From the NCBI GenBank assembly GCA_019722365.1, contig JADFUC010000425.1, positions 23,281 through 87,280 of the forward strand: DNA of 64,000 nucleotides, given 5' to 3'. Positions 47,861-61,655 of this stretch are shown one piece after another; within the stretch, counting starts at the first letter, position 1; each line of letters opens with the position of its first letter. Under the pieces are notes generated by a model. That model was not told the origin of the DNA. It saw only the letters and a list, made by a program, of their open reading frames with translations, and made no database searches. The DNA comes from Lithospermum erythrorhizon (Eukaryota > Streptophyta > Magnoliopsida > Boraginales > Boraginaceae). The translations under genes and the position numbers were made by a program.

Positions 47861-50640
47861 CATGCTTGATAAATTGGTAGTTTGTATTGGTAGTGGTATT
47901 AAAATAGTAGTGAATCATAAGTTGAATAATGTTATATTCTTTAAACACCAATTAACATATTTGAAAATAATAGCACAAAATTTAGAAATCGCATTAATTA
48001 TTAATTATTGAAATTATCAAAATTCGAAATTATTAACATTAATTATCGACATTCGACTAATTATAGTCGAAATTATTAACGTTAAAATTATTAAATAAAT
48101 AATTATCAACATTCGAAATTATAAAAAATCGAAATTATAAATTAAAATTATTAACATTCGAAATTATAATTAATATTAAAATTCATGGTAATGAAGGTAA
48201 TGAAATATAAATGCTTGATTAAAGCGGTGCGTGGTTATAAGCAAATGAATAATTCGACTTTGTTGGTATATAAGCGTAAAACCGGTCGACTTGTTGGTAT
48301 GCAATGTAATTGACTTTGTTTAAGCGTCGTTGGAAAAAATCGTCGATGTGTCTAAATTCTCAAATATCATTCTTAAATTTCTGTATTCGTATTTTCACCA
48401 ATTTTTGACCATATTTACTATGTTCGTAATGTTACCATTTTTACCATAATTTATATCTCGTAATCTAAAATTAACCATATTTTTTATAATATTAACATAT
48501 TTTATCATAACCTAAAAATTTTATCATATTTCTGTTTCATCATAATTTTATCATAATCTCATATTTCATTGTTTAATCATAATTTCATAATATTTCATAA
48601 TTTTATTGTTTATAACCTAAAATTTCCATAATTTCATAATTTTATAATTTCATAATCTAAATTTCATATTTTCATAATAATTTCATAATATTTCATAATT
48701 TTATAATTTCATAATTTCATATTTCATAATAATTTCATAATTTCATAATATTTCATAATTTTATTGTTTAATCATAATTTTAATCATAATCTCATATTTT
48801 ATTGTTTAATCATATTTTTATAATTGTTACATTTATGTCGTTATTTTACGATTTCTCATAATCTAAATTAACCATATTTTATAATATTAACATATTTTAT
48901 CATAACCTAAAATTTTATCATATTTCATAATTTAGTCATAATTTTATACTGTCTATATTTCATTGTTTAATCATAATTTGACATATTTCATAATTTGACC
49001 ATATCTGACCCATATTTCATAAATTCCTGATAATAGTAATTTCCCTAATATATAATTAAATAAATTGATCTTTATTAAATACGCGGTCATTCACATTTCT
49101 CGATTTAATACCTGATTTCATTCATTACATACTTTAATAATCGCTTATTGTCTTTGTAATTATTGGCAAGATTCGACTTGTTGCATAACGAAGCCATAAA
49201 ATAATAGTCGGTTGTCATATAACGAACAAATACTTGGTCGACATTTCTTAGTGGCGTCTTTATTAGGTTGTTTGTTTGGACATAAGCGAAGTCGATCGAA
49301 AATGCTTATTACCTGATAAAGCGGCGTTTTTTTGTGTGTTTGTTCGATAACGAGCATGAGTAGTAGCTTGTTTGTTTATATGTAAACACAATACAAATTG
49401 AATCTATGACTACTTAAATAAATTAATTACATAGAATGACTTAAATAATTAATTACATAAGATATTAAATAATTTATAGCATAGAATGAATTAAATATAT
49501 CTACATACGAATGAAATAAATAACTAATTATAAAATAAAATAAATAATTAATTCGTAAGAATGAATTAAATAGTAATTCGTAAGAAGAAATTAAATAATT
49601 AATTACATTAGAAATAAAATTGAACATAATTGAGAAAATAATAACAACAATTGAAATATTAACAATAATTTGACAATTAAATATCTCGATTAATACATAT
49701 AATTTCAATAATTTCATAATATTTAAGACATAATCTCGATTCAACATGAAAAGAAAGTTTATTAACATCAATAATTTCGAAATATTTAAGGCATGTCGAT
49801 TAATAACAATTTCAAAAATCAATTTTGGAATTAACAATAATTTGATAATTAATACATAATTTCATAAATCGAACCTAACAAATAATTGTCGTCTTTGTTG
49901 GTATGTCGTTACAATTAAGCTTGTTTAACAATAATCATGGCGCGAATTAGGTTGTTTCTTAACAATGTGAGCTCTAATTGACATGCACCTGTCGTAGGAT
50001 CGATTAGCTAGTATTATCATTTTATGTATTAATTATTCAATACTTCTTACGTAATTAATTATTTGAATTCGTTACATGTAATTAAATATTTAATTGCCTT
50101 ATATAATTAATTCATTCTTATTCAATTAATTATTTAATATTTCTTATATACTTAATTATTTAATGCATTCTTATGTAATTAAATATTTAATTACCTTATG
50201 TAATTAATTCATTCTTATGCAATTAATTATTTAATATTTCTTATATACTTAATTATTTAATTCATTCTTATGAATTAAATATTTAATTATCTTATGTTAT
50301 TAATTTATTTTATTCATTCTTATGTAATTAATTATTTAATATTTATGTAATTAATTATTTCGTATTCTTTATGTAATTAATTATTTGAAATTCGTCTTTT
50401 GTGTTTCGTAAGCAAACAGTTGATCATCTTTATTATCAACAAACACAAAGTAAACACCCAACTATTATTAATAAGCGTGTAATGAATTACGACATTGTAT
50501 AATAAGCACTAATCAATTGGTGAAGCCCATGTTATAAAAGGTCGGTAGTTTATTGTTGTGTGTATATTGTTTTGGTGTGTATGTTGCCCACAGATAATCA
50601 GCTCGGTTTGTTGGATCATGCTTATCGGAGTAGGTCAGGT
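47860..50640. repeat. AT-rich block of short subrepeats in inverted arms
   Basis: Several short-repeat families occupy this block. They are TCATAATTT-type words (48380-49060), ATTCGAAATTATTAAC words (47990-48180), and a unit of about 22-28 bases (TAATTAATTATTTAAT plus ATTCTTATG). The last is present in one orientation at 50020-50400 and as its reverse complement (AATTACATAAGAATGAATTA-like) at 49430-49620. A motif close to CGACTTTGTTGGTAT with GTAAGCG recurs at about 48254, 48285, 48310, 49880 and near 50560. No credible gene is present: the 136-codon frame at 49427-49837 is low-complexity. The architecture resembles a foldback-type or other non-autonomous DNA transposon. Confidence 0.55.
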
Positions 50641-51829
50641 CGTTATGATAAATTGAAATCATCCTTGAAAATTATAAAAATATTTTAATATATAATAATA
50701 ATGATATAAGCAGAAATTTATCAAAATAAATGGCTAAATTTCTTCCCAAATTGACAACTTGTTGCCCGTGATAATCAAAATATCACGTGATAATCAAATA
50801 TCACTAAAACTATAAATGAGATCAACCACAAATAAATAAGTAATTTTCTTGCTTGATAAAGTATCTATCCAATAGACTTGCAAACATATTCACTCCAAAA
50901 TCGACTCGTGTCAATCTTATATCGTTATAACTAAACAACGACGCCTATTGCTAAGTAGTTATTATCCTAGTAAATATTCCATCGGATTTGTTTTTAGTTG
51001 TCGTTTAGTTGTTATACGTAAATTAAGGGAAAATAGCGAACAAAAATGCATTGAAAATATAAAATGTCGATTGAAGCAAATATCGTGATTTGTTAATTTA
51101 AGAAAATGTAATAAAAAAAATTCTTACGATGTAAAAATGATATTTATTATCTTTAAAGAAAGCGATGATTGTTTTCAACCAGGGTTAATTGAGTGGTAAA
51201 TGTGATAATGCTGCATGTGGTGAGATTAAAAGTCGAGTTAACTTGTAAAGACGAGTCGCATTAAAAAAGAAGTAAAGCAGTGATTAAAAGCAAAGTGATT
51301 AATAAATATGATCTCTTCTAGTAAATTAGTGAAGGTAGTAAGCGGCCAGATTGAAATAGTTAAAAGGAAAATTTCTTAATGCGAGACAAATAAAATGAGT
51401 GGCGGTCAGATGTTATCTCAGGCATAGAGACTGAGTGGTGTGACTTCGTACTTATATGAATTAGATAATGATGAGCATATAGCCAAAGTAATTTTAGGCA
51501 ATATTTAATTTTAAGACAATATTATCCCTCTTTAAATGCGTCAATTTCAACAAATACTATTAAAATTCATTTCTAATTTAAATATTGAATCCATAAATTT
51601 ATTTAAATGTGAAGATAAGATATTTGGCCCAAATGTGAAATCAAATTACACCAATGAAATATAATTGTACTTGAAACAAATATTATTTTGAAAATGGAAA
51701 AACGTAGACGTTGAAACGTGTGATTTAGATTATTTGACAAGTAAACCTAATTTTTGGTGGTTGCCATTTAATATACTCCGTATTTTCCAATCTTATTGGT
51801 GGTAAGTAGTCGAGTTAATTTGCAGTATA
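50641..51829. other. Upstream region of the presequence protease gene
   Basis: AT-rich. The last few hundred bases should hold the promoter and 5' UTR. A lone TACTCCGTATTTTCC at about 51775 resembles a MITE terminus. Confidence 0.3.
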
Positions 51830-54800
51830 ATGGCAATGGAGAGAGCGTTGAGCATAAGGTCACTCTCCACCACAACAGCAGTGGCATCAACATTAATGTT
51901 ATCAAGGTCAGCTAAGAGAGGAGCAAGTCGGTTGAGTAAAATACCATACGGAAGACACCGTTCACTCTCCAGCACATTCAGCAACCACTTCCGTTGTATT
52001 CCGATTGCTTCTTCGGGGCGGCCTTTTATTCTAAACGCACTTCTCCATCCCGAGCCATCGCTACCTCCTCTGCCTCTCCTCCAGGTTCTTATTATTATCA
52101 TTCATTTACTTATCTTATCCGTTTTGTCCTGCTAATTCATTTATGATGTAGATCATGACGTGGCTGCAAACTACGGCTTCGAGAAAGTGTGTTCCGAGTT
52201 CATAGAGGAATGCAAATCCAAAGCTGTGTTGTATAAGCACAAGAAGACGGGTGCAGAAATCATGTCCCTGTCGAATGATGATGAGAATAAGTGCTTTGGT
52301 GTTGTTTTGCGTACTCCTCCGTAAGTTCATTCTTCAAATCACAACATGTTTTAGTAGAATTCAGTTTTAGACATAGGGAATATGATTTTTAATTAATATT
52401 GATGCAGTAAAGATTCAACCGGCATCCCTCACATATTGGAGCATAGCGTGTTGTGTGGTTCCAGAAAATATCCTCTTAAGGAACCCTTCATTGAATTAAT
52501 GAAAGGGAGTTTGAACACATTTCTCAATGCATTCACATATCCCGATAGGACTTGCTACCCTGTGGCTTCCACCAATTCAAAGGTCGGGCCTCCCCACTTT
52601 CTAACAACCATATTTCTCATTGTCCTCCTTCAACACTCATCTTCTCGTGCCCTTCTCAACAGGACTTCTATAATTTGGTCGATGTCTACCTTGATGCCGT
52701 CTTCTTTCCCAAGTGTGTCGAGGATTTCCAGACATTCCAACAAGAAGGTTGGCATTATGAGCTAAATCACCCCTCCGAGGAAATAACTTATAAAGGTTAG
52801 TACTTCATTTTAATAGTGACAGCTGATCACTTTTCTATCTAAATGAATTTGCTTTTTTTTTCTTATCAGGTGTTGTCTTCAATGAGATGAAAGGTGTTTA
52901 CTCTCAGCCTGATAACATATTAGGCCGAAGTTCACAAAGGGTAAGTTTATCCTTAAAACTAATCTGGTCAAGGGAAAATTATTAATGATGAACTAGACTG
53001 TTTAATCGTAGAATAATTAGTTTGCTGTGTATATGTATGTGTAACTCTATCACCATGCTGCAGGCTCTATTCCCCGATAATACTTATGGAGTGGATAGTG
53101 GTGGTGATCCTGAAGTCATTCCAAAACTGACTTTTGAGGAATTCAAGGTTTGTTCACATTGTCGTGGCACTTACTTTTGAACTTTTATTCAGGTTACATA
53201 ACTTACATATCCCTCAAGTTGATTATATGGCTATCCATTCAACATTGCATATTGACTCTTGAACATGAGTGAGGTAGAATCAGATTGATATTGCAATTAA
53301 TTTTCAATTTACTGTTCTCCACATTTTATCACATTTCAAAACTTTCAGGGCTATTTCTGCTATACATAATTTCTTATTTATACTTGAGTTACTGCCTTCA
53401 TGCATGTCACCATAATTTGAATTAGGTCTCAGTGTCTGGGATTTGTGTTCCCTTGACAATTCTTAGTTTGTCTTAAACTGTGAACTTTCACTTTCGAATT
53501 ATGAATGGTGTGCTGTCTTACAATTGTTCTGTAGGAGTTTCACCAAAAATATTACCACCCCAGTAATGCTAGGATATGGTTTTATGGTGATGACGATCCA
53601 AATGAGCGGTTGCGGATATTAAGTGGTGCGCCTTCTACTCTATATATTATCTAAAATTCTGAATAATAGAACTTTGAAATCATCATCTTGAGAATTGGCT
53701 CTAAAGTGAGACACACTTTGGATTATTCTTTTTTCTGCTAATGTTAAATTTCATCCTGTTCATCCTGCATCTCCATGGTCGGTCCCCATGTTATTTCGAG
53801 GGACCTTCCTCGAGATATAATATATAGCTTCATCTTAAAATAAAATAAAAGTTTATCCTGGCCCAAACCTTTATCCCACTTTTGTTAAAGCAAGTTTCAA
53901 TGCTGAAAGCTGGTGATTATCTGAGAGGGCCGGGTAAATGTGAACTGGGATTACTATTTTTTTTTGTAACAGTTTTGCTTGTTTCATATAGCTTCATCTC
54001 AGTTCCTGCAAGTTAAGCATCACAATTTCTTGTTTTGACAGAATATCTAGACATGTTCGATGCTAGTTCAGCTCCCAATGAATCAAGAATCAAACCACAA
54101 AAGCTATTTCGAGAGCCAGTCCGGATTGTTGAAAAGTATCCTGCAGCAGATGGAGATGACTTGGAAAAGAAGCACATGGTATGCTTAAATTGGCTGCTAT
54201 CTGAGGATCCTCTAGACCTGGAAACAGAGCTGGCTTTGGGCTTTCTAGATCATCTGTTGCTGGGAACTCCTGCATCTCCTTTGAGGAAAATACTGCTGGA
54301 AAGTGGCTATGGAGATGCTATCGTTGGAGGTGGGATTGATGATGATCTTCTACAGCCACAGTTTAGCGTTGGACTGAAGGGTGTAAAAGAAGATAACATC
54401 AACAAAATAGAAGCACTGATCATGAAAACTCTAAAGCAGTTAGCAGAGGAAGGTTTTGATTCAGATGCAGTTGAAGCATCTATGAATACAATCGAGTTTG
54501 CTCTTCGAGAGAACAATACTGGCTCATTTCCCCGTGGTTTGGCCTTGATGTTACGTTCTATTGTGAGTATTAGACTTGCTATCTCTTTGTTTTTAATCTC
54601 TATTTAAATTTTAAATGCAACTTCCACATGGTTACCTTATGCATCACAATGATTCGGTTTCCTATGAATTTGCAGGGAAAATGGATCTATGATATGGATC
54701 CTTTTCAACCACTGAAGTACCAGAGACCTTTGATAACTTTGAAAGCCAGAATTGCTGAAGAAGGGTCTAGAGCTGTGTTTGGTCCATTGATAGAGAAATA

Positions 54801-57800
54801 CATCTTAAATAACCCTCACCTTGTGACTATAGAAATGCAGGTTGTTACCCTTATCTTTACATCCTTGAATATCACTATTGTGGGGGATCCTACCAGATGT
54901 TGATTAATTTATTTTTATAGCCTGACCCAGAGAAAGCTTCCCGTGATGAAAAGGCCGAGAGGGAACTTTTAAATAAAGTTAAAGAAAACATGACTCAGGA
55001 AGATCTTGCAGAACTGACCCGTGCAACACATGAGTTGCGGTTGAAGCAAGAAACTCCAGACCCCCCAGAGGCTCTGAAGACTGTGCCAACCCTGTCTCTT
55101 CAAGATATTCCCAAGAAACCGGTACATGTACCAACTGAGGTAAGTATATTTGACAATCACAGCAAGCTTCATCTGTCTTCTGTATTTTAATATTAAACCA
55201 AGTTTTTTAAACTGCTCATTGTAGGTTGTAAATATTAATGGCGTAAAAGTTCTACAGCATGATCTCTTCACCAATGACGTTCTTTACGCTGAAGTTGTAT
55301 TTAACATGGAAACACTGAAGCAAGATTTACTTCCTTTAGTGCCACTTTTCTGGTGAGTTGCCAGAATAGAAAATAAACTGTCGTTAAAATATAGAGATTC
55401 AGTTTCTTTTGTTTTTTTAGTTATATGCCCAACGATAATGTGCTTATTTATCCTTCCGAATTTCGGGAGGAATGGAAGTAGCTCTCTGTACCTTCTCCCA
55501 TGCCTCCCAATCGCACTTGTGGACAGGGAAGAAGTGTAACCTAATGTATTACTGTTCATTTGGTTTGCCTCTTACTTCACCTGCATTTTGATGTGGGTTT
55601 AATTTAGTGATTCTTTTCTGGACACATAGATTTTAATATTTTTTGTTTAAATTTTTCTATAAGGCTTAGTGTTTTGAACTTTGAAGTTTGGAGACTTTAA
55701 CTGGAAGATAAAAGTACTGACAGCAGCCAATTGTAATCATAGATATCCATTGGTTTTAATTTAATTTGCTTGTGTTTTAACCAGTCATGAACTAATTTAT
55801 GCAGACATTAATTCATGTAACAGATTGTATAAGCTTGCTTGTTCAAATGTTAAAAGTTCTTTAAGAAATAAAATGGGCACTAAGTGACTATCACTATATA
55901 AATGAAAACTGAGATGACCTTATGTTCCTTATGAGGATAATTGCCTGGAGGATCATGGAAACAACTTTTTTGTATCTGAATTATCTTTTGATTAAGGAGG
56001 TTTTGCCATCTTTCATTCAGTTACTGCATCCTGCATTCAGATCTTTGCAGAATTTAACTTGGCGACTTATCTGAAGACTGCCAAGGAGATTGACTGTCGA
56101 TAACATATGTTATTTATATTGTTGTACATAGTAGATCAAACTCAGAAGTACTCTGATTAAAAGAAATAGAATGTCTCCAAGGGTCTCAAAAGATTAATTA
56201 TCCATCATGTTATTGCTGAACAGTCAATCCCTGCTGGAAATGGGAACAAAGGACATGGATTTCGTACAGCTAAACCAGTTGATCGGAAGGAAAACTGGTG
56301 GAATTTCGGTTTACCCGTCTACTTCATGTAGGCGTAACCAGACAACTCCTTCTAGCCATATGATTGTACGAGGCAAAGCTATGACGGGACGGTCAGAAGA
56401 TCTATTTAACCTGGTAAAATACTTCATGTTACCAAGCAAGCTACTGTTGTTGCTCTGTAGTTCTTACTCCTACATCACTTGGGTAAATCAGATGATACAC
56501 TGCTTACCTTGCATGGTGTCTTTACTGCTTTTCCTAATTTTTGTTTTTTTGAGTTTGGAGATTATGAACTCAGATATCTCCTGCAGTCATGTACTAATGT
56601 ATTTGAATAGATCATTCACAACAATAACTGACTACAACGTTTGACTTGCTCCATGAAGGTAAACTGCATTCTTCAGGATGTCCAGCTTACTGACCAGAAG
56701 CGTTTTAAGCAGTTTGTTTCTCAGAGCAGAGCTAGAATGGAGGTAATTTTTAGAAGTCTCATCCAGTCAGCTTCTTTCAAGAAACATATTTTGAGTGTCT
56801 AAAATTTCTGGCGCCCTTACGTCATTCGTTTTCAGAACCGATTAAGAGGCAGTGGTCATGGCGTTGCAGCTGCTAGAATGGATGCAAAGCTTAATGTTGC
56901 TGGGTGGATATCTGAACAAATGGGAGGTGTCAGGTGCTATTTAGTTTTTCGGCATGTTGATGTGAAGTGTTAATTAAATAGTCTTCTAATTAAGTTGACT
57001 TTGTTGTTATTTGACTAATTATATAACCTCATTATAATATGTAGAAATTAACCAAGTTTGACTAATTACGTAACCTCATTAAATATTGTATTGTTTGTCA
57101 TTATTAAATTACTATACCTTGTATGAACACTTAAATATAACTGTTGATTTTTTTTGGGGGCGGGGGGGTGATATTCTATCTGTAAAAAAACTGTCTTGTT
57201 GAGATGGTGTCCAACAAGAAGTGACAAATGCAAACTAATTGTGGGGTTTGAATGATTTAAAATGTTATTATTTGGCACCTTGCAGTTACCTTGAATATCT
57301 ACGAGGTCTGGAAGAGAAAGTGGATAAGGAATGGCCTCAGATAGCTTCATCTTTGGAGGAGATCCGTCAATCATTATTCTCAAAAAGTGGATGCCTAATT
57401 AACCTTACTGCTGATGGGAAAAATCTATTGCATGCTGAGAAACATGTGAACAGATTTCTTGATATGCTTCCCAGCTCTTTGCCTGTTGAACCCGTTAATT
57501 GGAATGCATTGCTTGCTAGGACAAATGAGGCTATTGTTGTGCCTACACAGGTGAGGCATTATCTTGCCAATTTTCGTGTTTTCATTTTTTAACCTTTGTA
57601 GTTGGATCTTCTAATAGATATCTGCTATATGCATAGGTAAACTATGTAGGAAAAGCGGCTAATCTCTATGAGGGAGGCTATAGTCTCAGTGGGAGTGCTT
57701 ATGTCATTTCTAGATATATCAGCAATACTTGGTTGTGGGATCGGGTAAGAGTTAGTGGTGGAGCTTATGGAGGGTTTTGCGACTTTGACACACACTCAGG

Positions 57801-59153
57801 TATGGTTTTCTTCTGGTTCGTTCTCACGTAAAACTGGTTACTCCTGTCTTTTCTTAATGTTGAAATTCCTTGTTCAGGAGTGTTCTCATTTCTCTCTTAT
57901 CGGGACCCCAATTTGTTGAAGACGCTTGATATATATGACGGAACATGCAAATTTCTTAGAGAACTTGAAATGGATGATGACACGCTTACTAAGGCAATAA
58001 TCGGAACAATTGGGGATGTTGATGGATGCTCGACTACGTGCAAAGGTTATAGCAGGTAAATCGAAATCAATGTGTTTACTTACTCATAGATTCATTCTTA
58101 ATCTGAATGGAATAATGGATTGATTCTTATCCTCACAATAAAGAGTGTAGTCAATCCCGACAACACCGGACAACTTCTAACAATTAGTTATCCTGTATGT
58201 CACACATACTGTGGATTCGTTCAATTGTTTTTTGTTATTTCTATAAAGTGATGACCAAATTGTAATTAATGTAACACATTTACTTCTGTTGTCTTAACAT
58301 AATTATTGCAGTATTATTGATTAGGTGATAATGCTGTTACCGGTATTTTTTTGCAATTCTTCTTTTGATCTCTTACTATTTACTCATGTATATCAGATTT
58401 TTTGTGCACTCCTGAAAACTATTCATTGGTAATTGGTATACTGTTATTGTCTAAAGAGATGTTTTGATCAGGTTGTGTTCAATGTTTCCGTATGTGCATC
58501 TCGATTAGTTGCTGTAGTCATTTGCTTGAGATTAGGTGATGTTGTGATCATGATGTTAACAGCTTCCTCTATAGTTTTCCCTTCTAGTCCTCTTTTGGCA
58601 TCTTACATGCCTATATGTAGATGTCACAAATCGAGCAGTACGCTATGTGTTGACTTGAATTCCAGTTGGGTTGTCGTAGTTTCATGTAGTCTTGATCCTT
58701 ACGTTAGTTCTTGACATTAGGCCTGGAAATATGAATGTACCGAGTCTCGGTATATATAACACTAGAACTGATGTTTTTTCAACTGCTAATTCAGTTTAAT
58801 GAGGTACCTGCTTGGAGTAACTGACGAGGAAAGAGAAATAAGACGTGAAGAAATACTCTCGACAAGGTAATCTACTAGTTTACAAACAGTCAACATTTCC
58901 TGGTCTTATTTCAAGTTTTATATTTTTTTTGAAGTGTGATTTATGCCCATTCATTATTGCCATTGCATTATACCCTAATTGTTGTGAGCTCATTCTGTCT
59001 GTAACCTACAGGTTGAAAGATTTCAAGGAATTTGCAGACTTCCTGGAGATCGTCAAAGATAAAGGCGTGGTAGTGGCAGTTGCGTCTCCAGACGATGTTG
59101 CTGCTGCAAACAAGGAGCGATCTGACTATTTCGAAGTGAAAAAAGCATTATAG
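51830..59153 (+). CDS. PREP1: Presequence protease PreP (M16C metalloprotease), 19 exons
   Basis: PreP degrades cleaved targeting peptides and other short peptides in the mitochondrial matrix and chloroplast stroma. Exons: 51830-52084, 52152-52320, 52408-52582, 52663-52795, 52870-52940, 53064-53147, 53535-53625, 54042-54562, 54676-54840, 54921-55139, 55225-55352, 56224-56413, 56659-56742, 56836-56933, 57286-57550, 57637-57799, 57878-58055, 58795-58866 and 59012-59153. All introns read GT-AG. Exon 1 is a Ser/Arg-rich transit peptide. The inverted zinc site HILEH lies in exon 3, the distal acid context VFNEMKGVYS in exon 5, and the C-terminal-half RVRVSGGAYGGF in exon 16. The end is FEVKKAL. 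Summed exons are 3203 bases, one short of a multiple of three; the missing base is in exon 1 (about 51930-52030), upstream of RAIATSSASPPD. Two short stretches (exon 12 near 56325 and exon 17 near 58030) are in frame but unlike the family. Confidence 0.93.
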
Positions 59154-60854
59154 GTTGTTAGTACATTTATTGTCTCACATACATGAAGGGGATGAAAATA
59201 TCAGACCATAGTGGATATGGTGTCTGAAGGCATTGAGGTTGCAATTCCTGATCTTCCCTAGTAGTGAAAATGCATGGTTTCTTCGTGCCTTCTCACTTTC
59301 CAAGCAGTTGCTGGCCATCAGCATCACACTATCAACAGTTTCTATTTCGTTGTTGATACCACATTCTCTTGATATTAGTAGAGCTGATATCTGTTTATAC
59401 ACTTAAAACATATTCAGTAGAATTTTTGTCTCACTTTTTTCTAATTCAATCTTGATGCCATTTTTGTAGAGACATAAGCCAGTCTTTCGGTTTTAGGCAA
59501 TCGAACTTCAATTATCCATGAGAGTTGTGCTTGAATTAGGTGAAATGTTTAACAATGAAGTTTATAGCCATAGGCCATAGCCCATATGATTGCTGAATCT
59601 TGAACCAACGTGTTGGACTCGGAGGATGATGAGTTTGAGGGTTGGATTCTGGCCTGAAGTTTTTAGCAAATAACCCTGGGTCTAGATTTTGGTATGTTTT
59701 TGAAGATGAAATGTGTAAGTTTGAGGGAAGATGAAAACAAAGTATGGACAGTAAAGCAATGCCATATTTGGCTATTTGTGCATGAGACCTTTTGGCTAAC
59801 AGACGAGGCATGGTGCTCCCTTGATTGTAGGGGGGGTATGAATGTATGATGCTGCAATGTCTTAATTATCCATATGAAGTGCATATTTTGGTCTGGCCTT
59901 GCCAAGCATATACCCTACTTTATGATTTGCATTTGTCCTTTGCACTTCATTCACATTCTGACAAATACGTGGGAATCCTATGTGTGTGTAGTGTGTACCT
60001 CTAGGATATTTTATTCCCTCGGGATCCAGACTCAACATCCAATTCCTTGTATTATCTCCTTTGTCAACAAACAAATGCTGCAATTTCACCACAATACTAC
60101 TACACTCATTTTGTTATTTCTACAACATGCTTCAATCCTACGTAATATTTTTTGCTATCAAACATAACTCAAGGAGAATACTACTAATGGGGAGTGACTC
60201 AAATCAGTACTTCAAATCCTATGATATTGCCTTTTTAGTTGCATATATATATTCATCATTTGATTATTTACTTGGATGCAAAACTTTATTATATAAAGGG
60301 GATTTAAACAAAGTGACGTATAATGTGGCTTGTTGATCGAAACACAAGACTTATCGGTTAGATGTTCCACTCCACTGATTTCAGGCAATTGTACTAATCA
60401 CATTGTAATATTACGTTGCTTACTTTTTTATTGTTGATAATATTTAATGATATCATTAAAATAAACAAAATTCGTAACAATCATAATTTGCACGGTGATT
60501 TGAGCTTGCCGTTATGCGACTCACCACCGTGCTTACTTGGCTCCACTATAGATGCAAGAGTAACAACATATCAAAATTATCCATATTTGAGGCACTAAAT
60601 TGACATAACCTTGATTATGAATAATGAAAATAATGATAACAACAAAGTATAATAAGAATGAAAAAAGTGAAGAAAAAGAGCGAGTGGTGAGTTGAGTTCC
60701 AAGGGGCATGATGGTTACGTGTCTCAGAGTGATTGGGCAATGGACAAAGGCTGTTGATTTTGAAAACGGCCATTCAGATCTCCTCAACAGCATTTGTTGT
60801 TCCAGTTAACGGGCTAACGGAGTCAGGACCACACATTTCCTCTTTATACCCCTC

Positions 60855-60855
<1 letters not shown>
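59154..60855. other. Intergenic region between PreP and KRP
   Basis: It contains the PreP 3' UTR and, at its right end, CTCTTTATACCCC, a possible TATA element for the KRP gene. Frames of up to 97 codons on both strands show no recognised family. Confidence 0.35.

Positions 60856-60901
<46 letters not shown>
60856..60901 (+). repeat. (CT)n microsatellite in the KRP leader
   Basis: About 23 uninterrupted CT units lie roughly 150 bases before the KRP start codon and just after a TATA-like TTTATACC. Such pyrimidine runs in plant leaders can be bound by BPC/GAGA-binding proteins; this is inference here. Confidence 0.9.
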
Positions 60902-60905
<4 letters not shown>

Positions 60906-61045
60906 ACATATATATGCTGCCACCCCACCCCTCTTTACTCAAAAACAGAAAGCTAACTTCATTTGTCAAACAAAATACATATATATATATTATGCAGAGA
61001 GAGAGTGAGTGAGAAATAATAATAATAATAGTAATTGGAGATTTG

Positions 61046-61655
61046 ATGAAGAGTGGTGAGAATGTGATGGATATGGAAATGAAGATGTCTAAGGTTATTG
61101 AAGATAAGTCAGGTTCAGGTTCAGCTTCTCCTCTTCCCAAACTCATCAGCTCAAGATCACCATCAGATCTAAACAACCACAAGCCTCTCAGGTACACATC
61201 ATCATCATCATCTATCACTTTTATTTTGCTTCTTTTTTGTTAATTTGGAAATTCACAGCCAAGAGATGACGAGGACTTTAAAGGAAGAGGAAACAAGGAA
61301 GAAGGCTTTGACAAAAATGCCATCAGAAGCTGAGTTGGAAGACTTCTTCTCTGCAGCTGAAAAGTATGAGCAAAACCGATTTGCTGAAAAGTAAGCAAAA
61401 AACCATTTCACCCTTTTTTGCATGTTCCCTTTGCATTTCTCTCTCTGTCAGTCTCACTCTGCGCTACAAATCATTGCCCCACATTTTTTGCCCAAACATG
61501 CATTTAATTATAGACAATAACATTTTCTTGCATAATTTCAATGATAAAAACTACATTTCTTCCTTTGGTAGTATGTTTATGTGTAATGCAGGTACAACTA
61601 TGATATAGTGAAGGATGTCCCCTTGGAAGGTCGGTATGAATGGATTCAATTTTAG
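61046..61655 (+). CDS. Short KRP/ICK cyclin-dependent kinase inhibitor
   Basis: KRP proteins bind cyclin D-CDKA complexes and restrain cell-cycle entry in the nucleus. Three exons (61046-61191, 61259-61390, 61592-61655) with GT-AG introns give 113 residues with no frame break. The C-terminal CDI domain is complete: MPSEAELEDFFSAAEKYEQN (69-88), RFAEKYNYDIVKDVPLEGRY (89-108) and the ending EWIQF. The N-terminal half is Ser-rich and short, without the additional conserved motifs of longer KRPs. Family members are usually about 190-290 residues, so this one is minimal. The start is the only in-frame ATG after an upstream leader with a CT repeat, and no upstream exon was found. SMR inhibitors are equally short but lack this CDI domain. 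Confidence 0.88.

Noticed and set aside
49427..49837. 136-codon minus-strand frame rich in Ile, Leu, Asn and Phe
   Set aside because: Product of AT-rich short repeats; low complexity with no domain.
60853..61218. 121-codon minus-strand frame with Arg-Glu repeats
   Set aside because: Antisense of the CT microsatellite and KRP exon 1.
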